Of a stretch of 64,000 nucleotides of DNA, positions 50,122 through 58,417 are shown piece by piece. The translations under genes and the position numbers were made by a program. Position 1 is the first letter of the stretch. Each line of letters begins with the position of its first letter. The stretch covers positions 434,001 to 498,000 of the forward strand of contig JAKPOP010000003.1 of assembly GCA_029547805.1 (NCBI GenBank), given 5' to 3'. Source of the DNA: Deltaproteobacteria bacterium. GTDB lineage: Bacteria; Myxococcota_A; UBA9042; DTJE01. Under the pieces are notes generated by a model. That model made no database searches and was not told where the DNA came from. It saw nothing but the letters and a program-made list of their open reading frames with translations.

Positions 50122-52335
50122 CTACTTCCCGTGGTCCCCCCGGTCAAGGGATCGGGGGCCCCGGAGCCGGCGCCTGGACCGGGGCGACGGCAGGTGATCC
50201 AGCAGGTCTCGGACATGCCTTGCCAGGTCTTCGGGGACCGGGGTGAAGGTCCCCCCGAAGGCCCTCTCGACATACCAGCGGGCCAGTTGTCGGGCGGTCT
50301 CCCCCGCCTCGGGGACCTCCCGAGCGACCCGTTCGGCGAACTCCACCTGGGTCTCGGAGACCTCCCGCCGCACGCCCCGGGCCTCCATCGCGGCCCCCAG
50401 GGCACGCCAGGACCGGGCGACGGGGTCGTCGTCGGGCAGCAGTCCCGTCGAGACGCGCCGTCGGTTCCGGACCCGCCACAGGACCAGCCATCCCACCGCC
50501 AGCGTCCCGACCACCCCCAGCAGCCACCGGCCCCAGGGCACCGAACGCAGGGCATCCCGGAGGGCCCGGAGGTCATCCCGGTTCACCGGGGCGCCGAATC
50601 CCGCCCCGCCACGGCGCACCCCGAAGAGGGCCGCCAGGGCCGAGACCTGCTTCTCCAGGTTGTACTCGACGACCCACCGGTACCAGGCCAGTTTCCAGGC
50701 GTCCAGGGCATCGGACACCCCCTTCCACCAGGAGGTGCGGTTGCGCAGTTCCAGGGCCGACGGGGGCGTGGGGTCAAAGGTGACGAATCCCGCCTGGGGA
50801 AAGAAGACCTCGACCCAGGAGTGGGCATCCGCCCGCCGGAGGGCCACATACCCGCCGTAGGGATTGGCCACGCCGCCGTAGAAACCGTTGACGATCCGGG
50901 CCGGTACCCCGGCCAGTCGCAGCAGGACCACCATCGCCGAGGCGAAGTACTCACAGTGTCCCCGCCGGTCCCGGATCAGGAAGTCGGCCAGGGGGTCCTC
51001 CTCGCCGTGGGAGACGTCCAGCGAGTAGGTGAACTCCCGGCGGAGAAACGACTCGACCCGGAGGGCCAGGTCGTAACGACTGGCCGCTCCCCGGGCCAGG
51101 TCATCTGCGAGCCGTCGCACCTCCTCTTTCTGGGGCGGCAGGTCCAGCCAGAGGTCCCGGACCCACGGAGGGTCCGGATCGGTCATCCGGCGCAGGGTCT
51201 CGGGGTCCTCCTGCCGGGGATCGCTCCAGGCCGTGTAGGTGATCGCGACCTGGGGCGGCCCGGTGACGACCACGTCGCCGGCATCGTCGATGAAGAAGCG
51301 CCAGTGGGCCGGACGGAGGGCCTCCATCACGCTGGATGGCCGCTGGAAGGCCAGGATGTCCGGTTCCCCGAAGAGGACCCGGGGCGACCCGGCCATGGGC
51401 TCCAGGTACACCTCCTGCACCCGCAATCCCGTCTCATCGTCGGGAATCGGCTGGCGGGGGTACACGACCATCCGCCCCTTCGCGTCCATGCGCATGGGCC
51501 GCCGCTGCCGGGTGGTCTTGTGCCAGGCCTTGCCGTCATATTGATCCAGGGACTGGCCCTTCATCCGCAACGGCACCTCGGGCGCCCCTCCGGCGACCCG
51601 GACCCGCATCACCACCTCCGGATCCTCGATGAGGGTCCCGAAGTCCCCCAGCCGGACCTCCTCGGAGAACCCCGTCACGGCCATGCCCCGCCGGGACTGC
51701 TGGGCGAAGAACCCGAGGCCCAGTCTGGGAATCGCGAAGAAGAAGACCAGCGAGAACAGGAAGATCGCCACCGTGATGCCGGCGGTGGTCCACAGGAAGG
51801 CCGGCGGCACGATGCCCCTCCGGGCCAGGGCCGTCTCCAGGCTCCGGGGGTCCTCTCCCGGTCCCCCCAGCACCGACTCCACCCCGCTCCGGAGGTTGGC
51901 CAGCAGCAGGCCCACGGTCAGGATCACAACGTAGGGAAGGAGCAGCGCCCCAAAGGACAGGCCGGGGTTCACGACGGCGGCGGCGATCACCATCAGGAAC
52001 GACAAGGCATAGGCCTGCACGAAGTCCGGAGCCCGGGAGAGCAGGAGGGCCTTCCAGGCGGCCAGGAACACGGCATAGAAGATCGCCGCGTAGAGATAGT
52101 CCCCGGACCGGACACCCCAGGCCGCGACCGCCACCCCGACCGCCAGGGCCAGCACGCCGGCCGACCGACGTACCCACCTCAGGGCCGCCCAGGCCCCCAG
52201 GAAGGGGCCGATGCCCATCAGGACGAAGGCAGGAGCCCCGACGGCCCACCCGAACTCCCCGGACAGGAACAGGGCCAGGAAGGCCGTCCAGAGGGTCCCG
52301 GCGGTGACCAGTCGATGGAAGCGATCGAAGGGCAT
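50122..52335 (-). CDS. TgpA-type membrane protein with transglutaminase-like domain
   Basis: A 737-residue protein. Six to seven membrane helices in the first ~215 residues lead to a large periplasmic part. A papain/transglutaminase-like core is at ~415-545 with Cys in 'RRGHCEYFASAMVVLLRLAGVPARIVNGF', His in 'DAHSWVEVFF' and Asp in 'FVTFDPTPPS', all intact. A final helix (~620-640) and a DUF4129-like tail follow. These proteins pair with MoxR and DUF58, exactly as here. The substrate is unknown. ATG 52335 has GGGGAGGGGG upstream. Confidence 0.9.
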   Translation of the reverse strand: MPFDRFHRLVTAGTLWTAFLALFLSGEFGWAVGAPAFVLMGIGPFLGAWAALRWVRRSAGVLALAVGVAVAAWGVRSGDYLYAAIFYAVFLAAWKALLLSRAPDFVQAYALSFLMVIAAAVVNPGLSFGALLLPYVVILTVGLLLANLRSGVESVLGGPGEDPRSLETALARRGIVPPAFLWTTAGITVAIFLFSLVFFFAIPRLGLGFFAQQSRRGMAVTGFSEEVRLGDFGTLIEDPEVVMRVRVAGGAPEVPLRMKGQSLDQYDGKAWHKTTRQRRPMRMDAKGRMVVYPRQPIPDDETGLRVQEVYLEPMAGSPRVLFGEPDILAFQRPSSVMEALRPAHWRFFIDDAGDVVVTGPPQVAITYTAWSDPRQEDPETLRRMTDPDPPWVRDLWLDLPPQKEEVRRLADDLARGAASRYDLALRVESFLRREFTYSLDVSHGEEDPLADFLIRDRRGHCEYFASAMVVLLRLAGVPARIVNGFYGGVANPYGGYVALRRADAHSWVEVFFPQAGFVTFDPTPPSALELRNRTSWWKGVSDALDAWKLAWYRWVVEYNLEKQVSALAALFGVRRGGAGFGAPVNRDDLRALRDALRSVPWGRWLLGVVGTLAVGWLVLWRVRNRRRVSTGLLPDDDPVARSWRALGAAMEARGVRREVSETQVEFAERVAREVPEAGETARQLARWYVERAFGGTFTPVPEDLARHVRDLLDHLPSPRSRRRLRGPRSLDRGDHGK

Positions 52336-52361
52336 CGGGCCCCCTCCCCTCTCCGCCCGAT

Positions 52362-53393
52362 TCACGGACGGACGAAGACCGCCTCGGCCCCCGTCTCCCG
52401 CCGCAGGAACTCGTCCAGGCGGCCCTCGACCCCCGGTGGATTCATCTCCAGGGCCGGAGTCGTCGCCAGGGCATCCAGCAGCCGCATCGCCTGGGCCTCC
52501 CCGGCACCAGGATCCACCACCCCGCTGAGACTCACGAGTCCGACCCGTCGTCCCTGCCGGATCGCCGCGACGGCCAGGGAGGCCGCCTCCTCGATGGCCC
52601 GCTCCAGTCGCTCGTCGCCGTCCCTTCCCGGAGGCACGATGTTGGACAGGGCCACCCAGATCACCGGGGACGCCAGGCGTTCGAACTCCCGCACCAGGGG
52701 GGGGTCCAGTCCCGCCGATCGTCGGTGGGCGATCCACTTGGGCGGGTCTCCCGGGCGGAAGTCCCGGAGCCCCAGGAAATCCCCTCCGGCCCCGGGAAGG
52801 GGGCGGCCTCGTTCCTCCCCGGGCGCGCCGGGCGGAACCTCGGCCCCGGGAACCGCATGGACCCGCGGATGGACCAGCACCCGGGTCGGGGCCGGCAGGA
52901 TCAGGGCCTTCCGGAAGAAGCCGAAGGGGAAGGTGGTCGCCACGACCAGCCCTCGCACCGGGAACTCCCCCCGCCGGGGAAAGGTCAGGCGGACAACCCC
53001 CTCGGCCTCCCCCGAAGGGGGCAGCACCAGGAAGCGGGCCGGGACCACCGCGGCCCCAGGGACGTCGGGCCAGGCCTCCAGGGAATAGGCCGGGCGCCGT
53101 CGGGCCACCGACCGCACCCGGAGGACCACCAGGGTGGTCCCGGCCGCGGTCCCTCGAATCTCGGGCATCGGGTCGCAGCGGATCCCCCGGAGGTTGGTCT
53201 CCGACAGGACCCCGCTGATGACGATCAATGCCAGGGACAGGCCGAAGACGAGGTAGAGCAGGTTGTTCCCGGTGTTGACCGCGGCGATCCCCAGCCCCAC
53301 CGCGACCACGAAGACGACCCGGCCCTCCCGGGTGAAGGACAGTTTCCGAGGGAAGAAGTCACTGCGCCAGACGTAGTTCGCCAGACGGCCCAT
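52362..53393 (-). CDS. DUF58-family protein
   Basis: A 343-residue protein. Two membrane helices near ~30-70 ('VVFVVAVGLGIAAVNTGNNLLYLVFGLSLALIVISGVL') precede a beta-rich domain and a VWA-like DUF58 core with the signature 'FLGLRDFRPGDPPKWIAHRRSA'. The family belongs to MoxR-linked complexes that assemble or activate envelope proteins. ATG 53393 lies 12 bp after the MoxR gene. Confidence 0.9.
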   Translation of the reverse strand: MGRLANYVWRSDFFPRKLSFTREGRVVFVVAVGLGIAAVNTGNNLLYLVFGLSLALIVISGVLSETNLRGIRCDPMPEIRGTAAGTTLVVLRVRSVARRRPAYSLEAWPDVPGAAVVPARFLVLPPSGEAEGVVRLTFPRRGEFPVRGLVVATTFPFGFFRKALILPAPTRVLVHPRVHAVPGAEVPPGAPGEERGRPLPGAGGDFLGLRDFRPGDPPKWIAHRRSAGLDPPLVREFERLASPVIWVALSNIVPPGRDGDERLERAIEEAASLAVAAIRQGRRVGLVSLSGVVDPGAGEAQAMRLLDALATTPALEMNPPGVEGRLDEFLRRETGAEAVFVRP

Positions 53394-53405
53394 GGTCCCC
53401 CCGGG

Positions 53406-54368
53406 TCAGTCGCCGGGGACCGGCGTCCGGGCCAGGAGGTCGGCCAGGACCGCCGAGGCCTCCTCCCGGACCAGGGATCCCTGGACACCTCGACCTCGGG
53501 GCACGACCCGATGGGCGCAGGTGGGCAGCAGCATCGCCTTCACGTCGTCGGCCAGCACGAAGTCCCGCCCCTCCAGCAGGGCCCGGGCCCGGCAGGCCGA
53601 CATGAGGCTCACCGCTCCCCGGGTCGAGATCCCCAGTTCCAGTCCCTCGTGCCGCCGGGTCCGCTCCACCAGGTCCATCACGTAGTCCATCACCGGAGCA
53701 GGAATGGTCACCTCGCCGACATGCCGCTGGGCCTCCAGGATCGCCTCGGGAGTGGTGACCGGCACCACGAGGTCCTCCACCTTGTCCGCGTAGCCGTTCA
53801 CCTCGACGATGCGCCGCTCGGCGTCCCGGGGCGGATAGCCGATGGTGAGCCGCACCAGGAAGCGGTCCATCTGGGACTCGGGCAGGGGGTAGGTCCCGTG
53901 GTGCTCGTGGGGATTCTGGGTCGCGATGACCAGGAAGGGGTCGGGCAGGGGGCGCGACTCCCGGTCGATGGACACCTGGCGCTCGCTCATGGCCTCCAGC
54001 AGTGCCGACTGGGTCCGGGGTCCGGCCCGGTTCACCTCGTCGGCGAGGACCACGTGGGCGAAGATCGGACCGGGATGGAACGTGAAGGTCTCGTTCCTCG
54101 GGGACCAGGTGCTGACCCCGGTGATGTCCGACGGCAACAGGTCCGAGGTGAACTGGATGCGCCGGAAGTCGCCGCCGGTGGCCCGGGCCAGCGCCCGGGC
54201 CAGCACCGTCTTGCCGGCCCCCGGGACGTCCTCCAACAGCACGTGGCCCCGGGCCAGCAGGGCCGTCACCGCGTGGGTGACGACCCCTTCCTTTCCCAGA
54301 AAGACCTTCTCGACCTCCCGAACCACGGCGGCTCCCAACCGGGCCGCCTGCTGAAGCGATGGGCTCAA
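53406..54368 (-). CDS. MoxR-family AAA+ ATPase
   Basis: A 320-residue protein. Walker A 'EDVPGAGKTVLA', Walker B 'HVVLADEVNRAGPRTQSALLEAMSE', sensor 'VIATQNPHEHHGTYPLPESQMDRF' and a C-terminal lid domain are all present. MoxR proteins act as chaperones that activate partner complexes with the help of VWA proteins; DUF58 and the transglutaminase-like protein are adjacent. TTG 54368 is proposed as start: it overlaps the stop of the HEAT gene (TTGA) and has GGGGAG just before it, giving the usual family N terminus. Confidence 0.93.
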   Translation of the reverse strand: MSPSLQQAARLGAAVVREVEKVFLGKEGVVTHAVTALLARGHVLLEDVPGAGKTVLARALARATGGDFRRIQFTSDLLPSDITGVSTWSPRNETFTFHPGPIFAHVVLADEVNRAGPRTQSALLEAMSERQVSIDRESRPLPDPFLVIATQNPHEHHGTYPLPESQMDRFLVRLTIGYPPRDAERRIVEVNGYADKVEDLVVPVTTPEAILEAQRHVGEVTIPAPVMDYVMDLVERTRRHEGLELGISTRGAVSLMSACRARALLEGRDFVLADDVKAMLLPTCAHRVVPRGRGVQGSLVREEASAVLADLLARTPVPGD

Positions 54369-56692
54369 CGACTCCCCTCCCGGACCATGGCTCGCAGCCG
54401 CTCCGCCAGGGCCTTGACCACCCTGGAACCACAGGCGACCTCCGGGAGGAACCCACACCCGTCCCAGGACACCACGGACTCCCGCCCCGGGTCCGCCGCC
54501 GCCCGGGCAAGATAGGCATCCCGGACGTCCGTGGGAAGGCCGACCCCGGGAAGCACCCAGAGAACGTGTCCGGGGGCCTGGCCGTCGGCCGGTTCGGCCT
54601 CGATCCGGGAGGCAATGGCCGCCGCGGCCCCGGAACGCCGGAGGTCCCAGCGAATCCGGAGCGCCTCCCGGGGATCCCCCTTGGGACCGGCCAGGGACCG
54701 AGCAAAGACGCGGGAGAAGGCCTGGTCGAGGACCTCCGGGAGGAAGCGCTGCTGGGTCTCGACCATGGCGGTGATCCAGGGCCGGAAGGGTTCCTCCAGG
54801 CCGTCCCGGAGGGCCCGGTCCAGGTCCTCCGGGCGCCCGGGGAGCGGCGCGGCGATCCCCGCCACCACCGCCACTCGTTCGGGCATCCGGGTCCCGACCC
54901 GCCAGGCCCAGGTCCCCCCGACGCCGGCCGAGACCAGCATCACCCGATCCGCACCCAGGAGGTCGGCCAGGCAACGGACCTGTTCGGGGCTCGCGAGCCC
55001 GGCCTGGGCCTCCGGGCTCTCCCCCTGGACCGACACCAGGGCGACCTGCCCGTCATCGGCCAGGTCCCAGAGCCACGGCTCGGCCCAGGAGAGGTCCATC
55101 CCCGGACCTCCGGGAAGCACCAGCGCGACCGGCCCCTTCTTCCCGAGAACCCGAGCCGTGGCCCCCTCGCAGGCGATCTCCCGGGCCTTCGGGGCCTTTG
55201 GCATCCCGGGCGGTCCGACGTGGCGCACCTTGCCCTTGTGGGGTGCCTGGAGGCCCATCACCCAGGCGGCCCGGTGGGCCTCGGCCGCGACCTCCGGGTC
55301 CTTGTGGGACAGGGCCGACGCCACCGCCGCCGTCTCCGCCTCCCCTCCCAGGAACGCCAGCACCTCGAGGGCCTTGCCGGCCACTGGCGCCTCCTCGTAA
55401 CTGGGCTGCCGCCGCGCCAGGGCCAGCACCGACGAATCCCCCAGGTGCCACGCGACCTCCAGCGCCAGGGCCCGGAGAGAGGGGTCCGGGTCCTCCTCGG
55501 CCAGCTCCCGCACCAGATCCAGCCGGGTCGTGGCCCGGGTCTCCTCCAGGACCAGCAGTCCCGCCCGTCGGATGGCGGGGTCCCCGTCGGAGAGGGCCGC
55601 CCGCAGCGGTTCCTCGATGGCCTCGGCCCCAAAGGAGGCCAGGGCGGTCAACAGCGTCTTCCGGGGAATGGCCCCCCTCCCCTGGAGGAAGCGAATCGCC
55701 AGCGCCTGCCGCCCCTCGGGGGTCCGATGGGTCGTCAGGAAGCGCAGGAGGAACTCCCGGACCCGGGGAGCGGGATGGTCCAGGAGGGGAATGAGGGCCC
55801 CGGTGGGCGCCGGTCCCGAGGCCAGGAGGCATTGCTGGACGCCCACGTTCCGGCCATCCCCGGTCCGGAGGGCGAAGACCAGCCCCTCAAGCCCCGGATC
55901 CCCCATGTCGATCAACAGCCGGCACGCCAGTTCCCGGTCGGCCTCCTCTCCCAGTGCCCGGGTCAGGGACGGGACCGCCTCGGTGCGCTCCCGCCGGGCC
56001 AGTCCCTGGAGGAGGCGAGCCCGAAACTCCGGCGCCTGGTCCCGCCGGGCCAGTTCCTCCCAGGCCTGGACCAGGCAGGCCGCGAGACCCTCGGTGGGCG
56101 CCCCGAGCATCGCATCCAGAGTCAGGTCCCGGAGGTCCCCGTCGCTTCCGAGGACCCAGGGACATCCCAGTCCCGTGTCCACCGGGGTTCCCCGTCGCCG
56201 AACCTCGGTCCACGCGTCCCGGAACACGCCTTGCCAGGAGGCCTCCCGGGCGAGTCCCCGGGCCTCAGAGAGCAGGCGCAGGACCCCGTTGCCGAACTCC
56301 GGGCAGGGGAACCGGGCCCCGTCCCCCCGGAGGGCCACCCGCGTCAGGGCGGGGCGGCGAACCCCCAGTCGGTTCCCCAGGAACACGCACCCCGCCTGCC
56401 CCTGGGCCTCGGCCACCCGGACCACCCGGGAAGCGACCTCGTCATCGTCGGAACGGCCGTCGGTCACTGCCTGGAGCCCCTTCTCCCAGCGTGGAAGGAG
56501 GTCCTTCCGGGAGGTCAGGAATTCCTCGGCCCGAGTCCCCTCCTCTCCGGGGTCCGCCAGGACCTTCAGGGCCTGGTCCGGGGTCCGAAAAGGCCGGGGG
56601 GCCTGGGGAGGCCGTGCCCATGCCATGGTGGCCACACATGCCAGCCACCCGAACGCGGTCACCGTCCCGAACCACCGTGTCGTTGCCATCAT
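54365..56692 (-). CDS. HEAT-repeat protein with C-terminal alpha/beta-hydrolase-like domain
   Basis: A 775-residue protein with a signal peptide (residues 1-~27). The middle (~225-480) is a run of HEAT-like repeats ('ALREALSDGDPAIRRAGLLVLEET', 'LALEVAWHLGDSSVLALARR'). The last ~300 residues resemble an alpha/beta hydrolase: 'VALVLPGGPGMDLSWAEPWLWDLADDGQVALVSVQG' with the oxyanion turn. The nucleophile elbow reads 'VMLVSAGVGGTWAWRVG', where the normal Gly-x-Ser-x-Gly would place Ser at the Gly after Ala, so the site looks inactive. It is the first gene of a 12-gene run and may be a periplasmic scaffold for the MoxR group. Confidence 0.75.
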   Translation of the reverse strand: MMATTRWFGTVTAFGWLACVATMAWARPPQAPRPFRTPDQALKVLADPGEEGTRAEEFLTSRKDLLPRWEKGLQAVTDGRSDDDEVASRVVRVAEAQGQAGCVFLGNRLGVRRPALTRVALRGDGARFPCPEFGNGVLRLLSEARGLAREASWQGVFRDAWTEVRRRGTPVDTGLGCPWVLGSDGDLRDLTLDAMLGAPTEGLAACLVQAWEELARRDQAPEFRARLLQGLARRERTEAVPSLTRALGEEADRELACRLLIDMGDPGLEGLVFALRTGDGRNVGVQQCLLASGPAPTGALIPLLDHPAPRVREFLLRFLTTHRTPEGRQALAIRFLQGRGAIPRKTLLTALASFGAEAIEEPLRAALSDGDPAIRRAGLLVLEETRATTRLDLVRELAEEDPDPSLRALALEVAWHLGDSSVLALARRQPSYEEAPVAGKALEVLAFLGGEAETAAVASALSHKDPEVAAEAHRAAWVMGLQAPHKGKVRHVGPPGMPKAPKAREIACEGATARVLGKKGPVALVLPGGPGMDLSWAEPWLWDLADDGQVALVSVQGESPEAQAGLASPEQVRCLADLLGADRVMLVSAGVGGTWAWRVGTRMPERVAVVAGIAAPLPGRPEDLDRALRDGLEEPFRPWITAMVETQQRFLPEVLDQAFSRVFARSLAGPKGDPREALRIRWDLRRSGAAAAIASRIEAEPADGQAPGHVLWVLPGVGLPTDVRDAYLARAAADPGRESVVSWDGCGFLPEVACGSRVVKALAERLRAMVREGSR

Positions 56693-56749
56693 CAGCCCCC
56701 TCCGTCGGTCTTGCGGCGGCTCCCGGCAGGCGGCGGGCCACCGGGAAGA

Positions 56750-56758
56750 AGTCTAACA
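56750..56758 (-). promoter_or_regulatory. Extended -10 promoter element for the 12-gene run
   Basis: TGTTAGACT on the minus strand, 58 bp before ATG 56692, in the only AT-bearing part of this gap. A -35 is not clear. It is the only good candidate upstream of the long minus-strand series. Confidence 0.4.
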
Positions 56759-56925
56759 CGCGCGGAACGACGCAAAGAAAGGGGAAGAGCGAATCCTGGC
56801 AAGGGGATCCGTGTCAGACAAGGGGAATTCCCGGATCGGACGATGGACGGTTCCCGGCCCCCGTTCCCCCGTTCCACACCCGCACCGGATTGGGGGAGCC
56901 TGTCTCGGACCCCCGGGGCCCGAGG

Positions 56926-57351
56926 CTAGAAGCGGCCTCCACGGTCCCGATCGTGGCCCCGATCCCGGCTCCGGCCTCCCCGGTCCTCGAAGCCCGTGTC
57001 GTAACCGCCGCCGGCGTTGTATCCCCGATCGCCCCCCCGGTCGCCGCCGCGACTGCCTCCGGAGTAGCCGCCCGAGTAGCCGCCGCCGCGGGGACCCCGA
57101 TCCTCCCGGGGCCGGGGCTCATCCACCTTGATGGCCCGCCCGTCGAGAATCGACCCGTCCAGTTCCGCCTTGGCCCGACTCGCAGCCTCCTCCGTGGCGA
57201 AGGTGACGAAGCCGAAGCCCTTGGAACGCCCCGTCGCGCGGTCCATCACCACCGTCGCCTCGACCACCTCTCCGAACCGCTCGCACGCGGCCCGCAGCGA
57301 GGCATCCGTCGTCGCCCATGCCAGCCCACCGAAAAACAGCTTCGTCCCCAT
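56926..57351 (-). CDS. RRM RNA-binding protein with RGG-like tail
   Basis: A 141-residue protein. Residues 1-~80 are one RRM: RNP2 'KLFFGGLAW' and RNP1 'SKGFGFVTF' with the aromatic RNA-stacking residues intact. Residues ~85-141 are Gly/Arg/Tyr/Asp-rich ('GGGYSGGYSGGSRGGDRGG'), like RGG tails of cold-response RNA-binding proteins. It is probably an RNA chaperone. GGGAGGAG precedes the ATG. A ~245-bp gap upstream leaves room for a long 5' leader, as is common for cold-inducible genes, but no specific element was recognised. Confidence 0.95.
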   Translation of the reverse strand: MGTKLFFGGLAWATTDASLRAACERFGEVVEATVVMDRATGRSKGFGFVTFATEEAASRAKAELDGSILDGRAIKVDEPRPREDRGPRGGGYSGGYSGGSRGGDRGGDRGYNAGGGYDTGFEDRGGRSRDRGHDRDRGGRF

Positions 57352-57597
57352 CGAACTCCTCCCAAGAACCCCCGGGAAAACGACCGCCCGGCCGGTCGCC
57401 CGCCCCCTGCGGGCCTGCAGAAGGCCGTCATCCGTGGACCCCGATGCCCGGGGACACGGACAGGCCCAGGAGCCTCTGAACGCACATCCAGCGATTCGAA
57501 GAAAGGACAGGAGAAGTCGTCGGGGACGCGTCCGGAACCAAGGCCTCTGTGCCGCCTCCAGCGATGACTCAAAGGTACGCGGCCTGGGGACTGCCTG

Positions 57598-58392
57598 TCA
57601 AGCCCCATGGGGAGTCGCTCCCCGCAGCGTCGCGATGATCTCCGCCGCGATGGCGACTGCGATCTCTGCCGGGGTCTCCGCGCCGATGTCCAGTCCCACG
57701 GGGCAGTGCACCCGGTCCAGGAGGCCAGCATCCACCCCCTCGGTGGCCAGGATCCCCCAGATCTCGGCCTTCTTGCGCCGGGAGGCCATGAGGCCGATGT
57801 AGGCCACCTTCCTCCCCAGCAGGGCCCGGAGCACCCCCAGGTCGTCCTGGTGCGTGGGGTTCACGATCACGCACAGGTCCCGGGGCCCCAGGGGCATCTC
57901 CCGGGCCAGGACCTCCGGGTCTCCCGGAATGGTCGCCGCCCCTGCCAGACGGTCCCCCCGAAGGAGTTCCTCCCGGCGGTCCACCACGACCCGGTCGAAG
58001 CCCAGGGTGCCCAGGATGCCCTGCAGGGCCGCCCCGACGTGGCCCGCACCGAAGATCACGCACCGGGGATGCACCCCGAAGGGTTCCAGCAGGAACTCCA
58101 TGCGGCCCCCGCAGGCCATGCCGCCCGCCTCCTCGGAACCCAGGTCCCACTCGAATCGCAGGACCTCGGGGTCCTCGAGCAGCCGCCGGGCCCGCTCGAT
58201 CACCCGGCTCTCCACCGCCCCGCCGCCGACGGTTCCCTCGAGGCGACCGTCGGCAGCCACCAGCATCTTGGCCCCGACCTTCCGGGGACTGGACCCCCGG
58301 CTCCCGATCACCGTCGCCACCACGAAGGGCACCCCCTCCCGGACCCACTCGGCCATCGTCCGGAGGACCGCCTCTCCGTCCATCGTCTTCAT
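57598..58392 (-). CDS. XdhC/CoxI-family protein
   Basis: A 264-residue protein. The N-terminal XdhC domain has 'VVATVIGSRGSSPRKVGAKMLVAADGRLEGTVGGGAVE' and 'EEAGGMACGGRMEFLLEPF'. The C-terminal half is a Rossmann domain ('CVIFGAGHVGAALQGILGTLGFDRVVVDRRE') and 'YIGLMASRRKKAEIW'. XdhC proteins insert or sulfurate the molybdenum cofactor of xanthine dehydrogenase-type enzymes. No such enzyme or cofactor gene is in the window, so it acts at a distance or has another role. It is tail to head with the RRM gene. Confidence 0.9.
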   Translation of the reverse strand: MKTMDGEAVLRTMAEWVREGVPFVVATVIGSRGSSPRKVGAKMLVAADGRLEGTVGGGAVESRVIERARRLLEDPEVLRFEWDLGSEEAGGMACGGRMEFLLEPFGVHPRCVIFGAGHVGAALQGILGTLGFDRVVVDRREELLRGDRLAGAATIPGDPEVLAREMPLGPRDLCVIVNPTHQDDLGVLRALLGRKVAYIGLMASRRKKAEIWGILATEGVDAGLLDRVHCPVGLDIGAETPAEIAVAIAAEIIATLRGATPHGA

Positions 58393-58417
58393 CGTGCCTC
58401 CGCCACTGCATCCCCCG

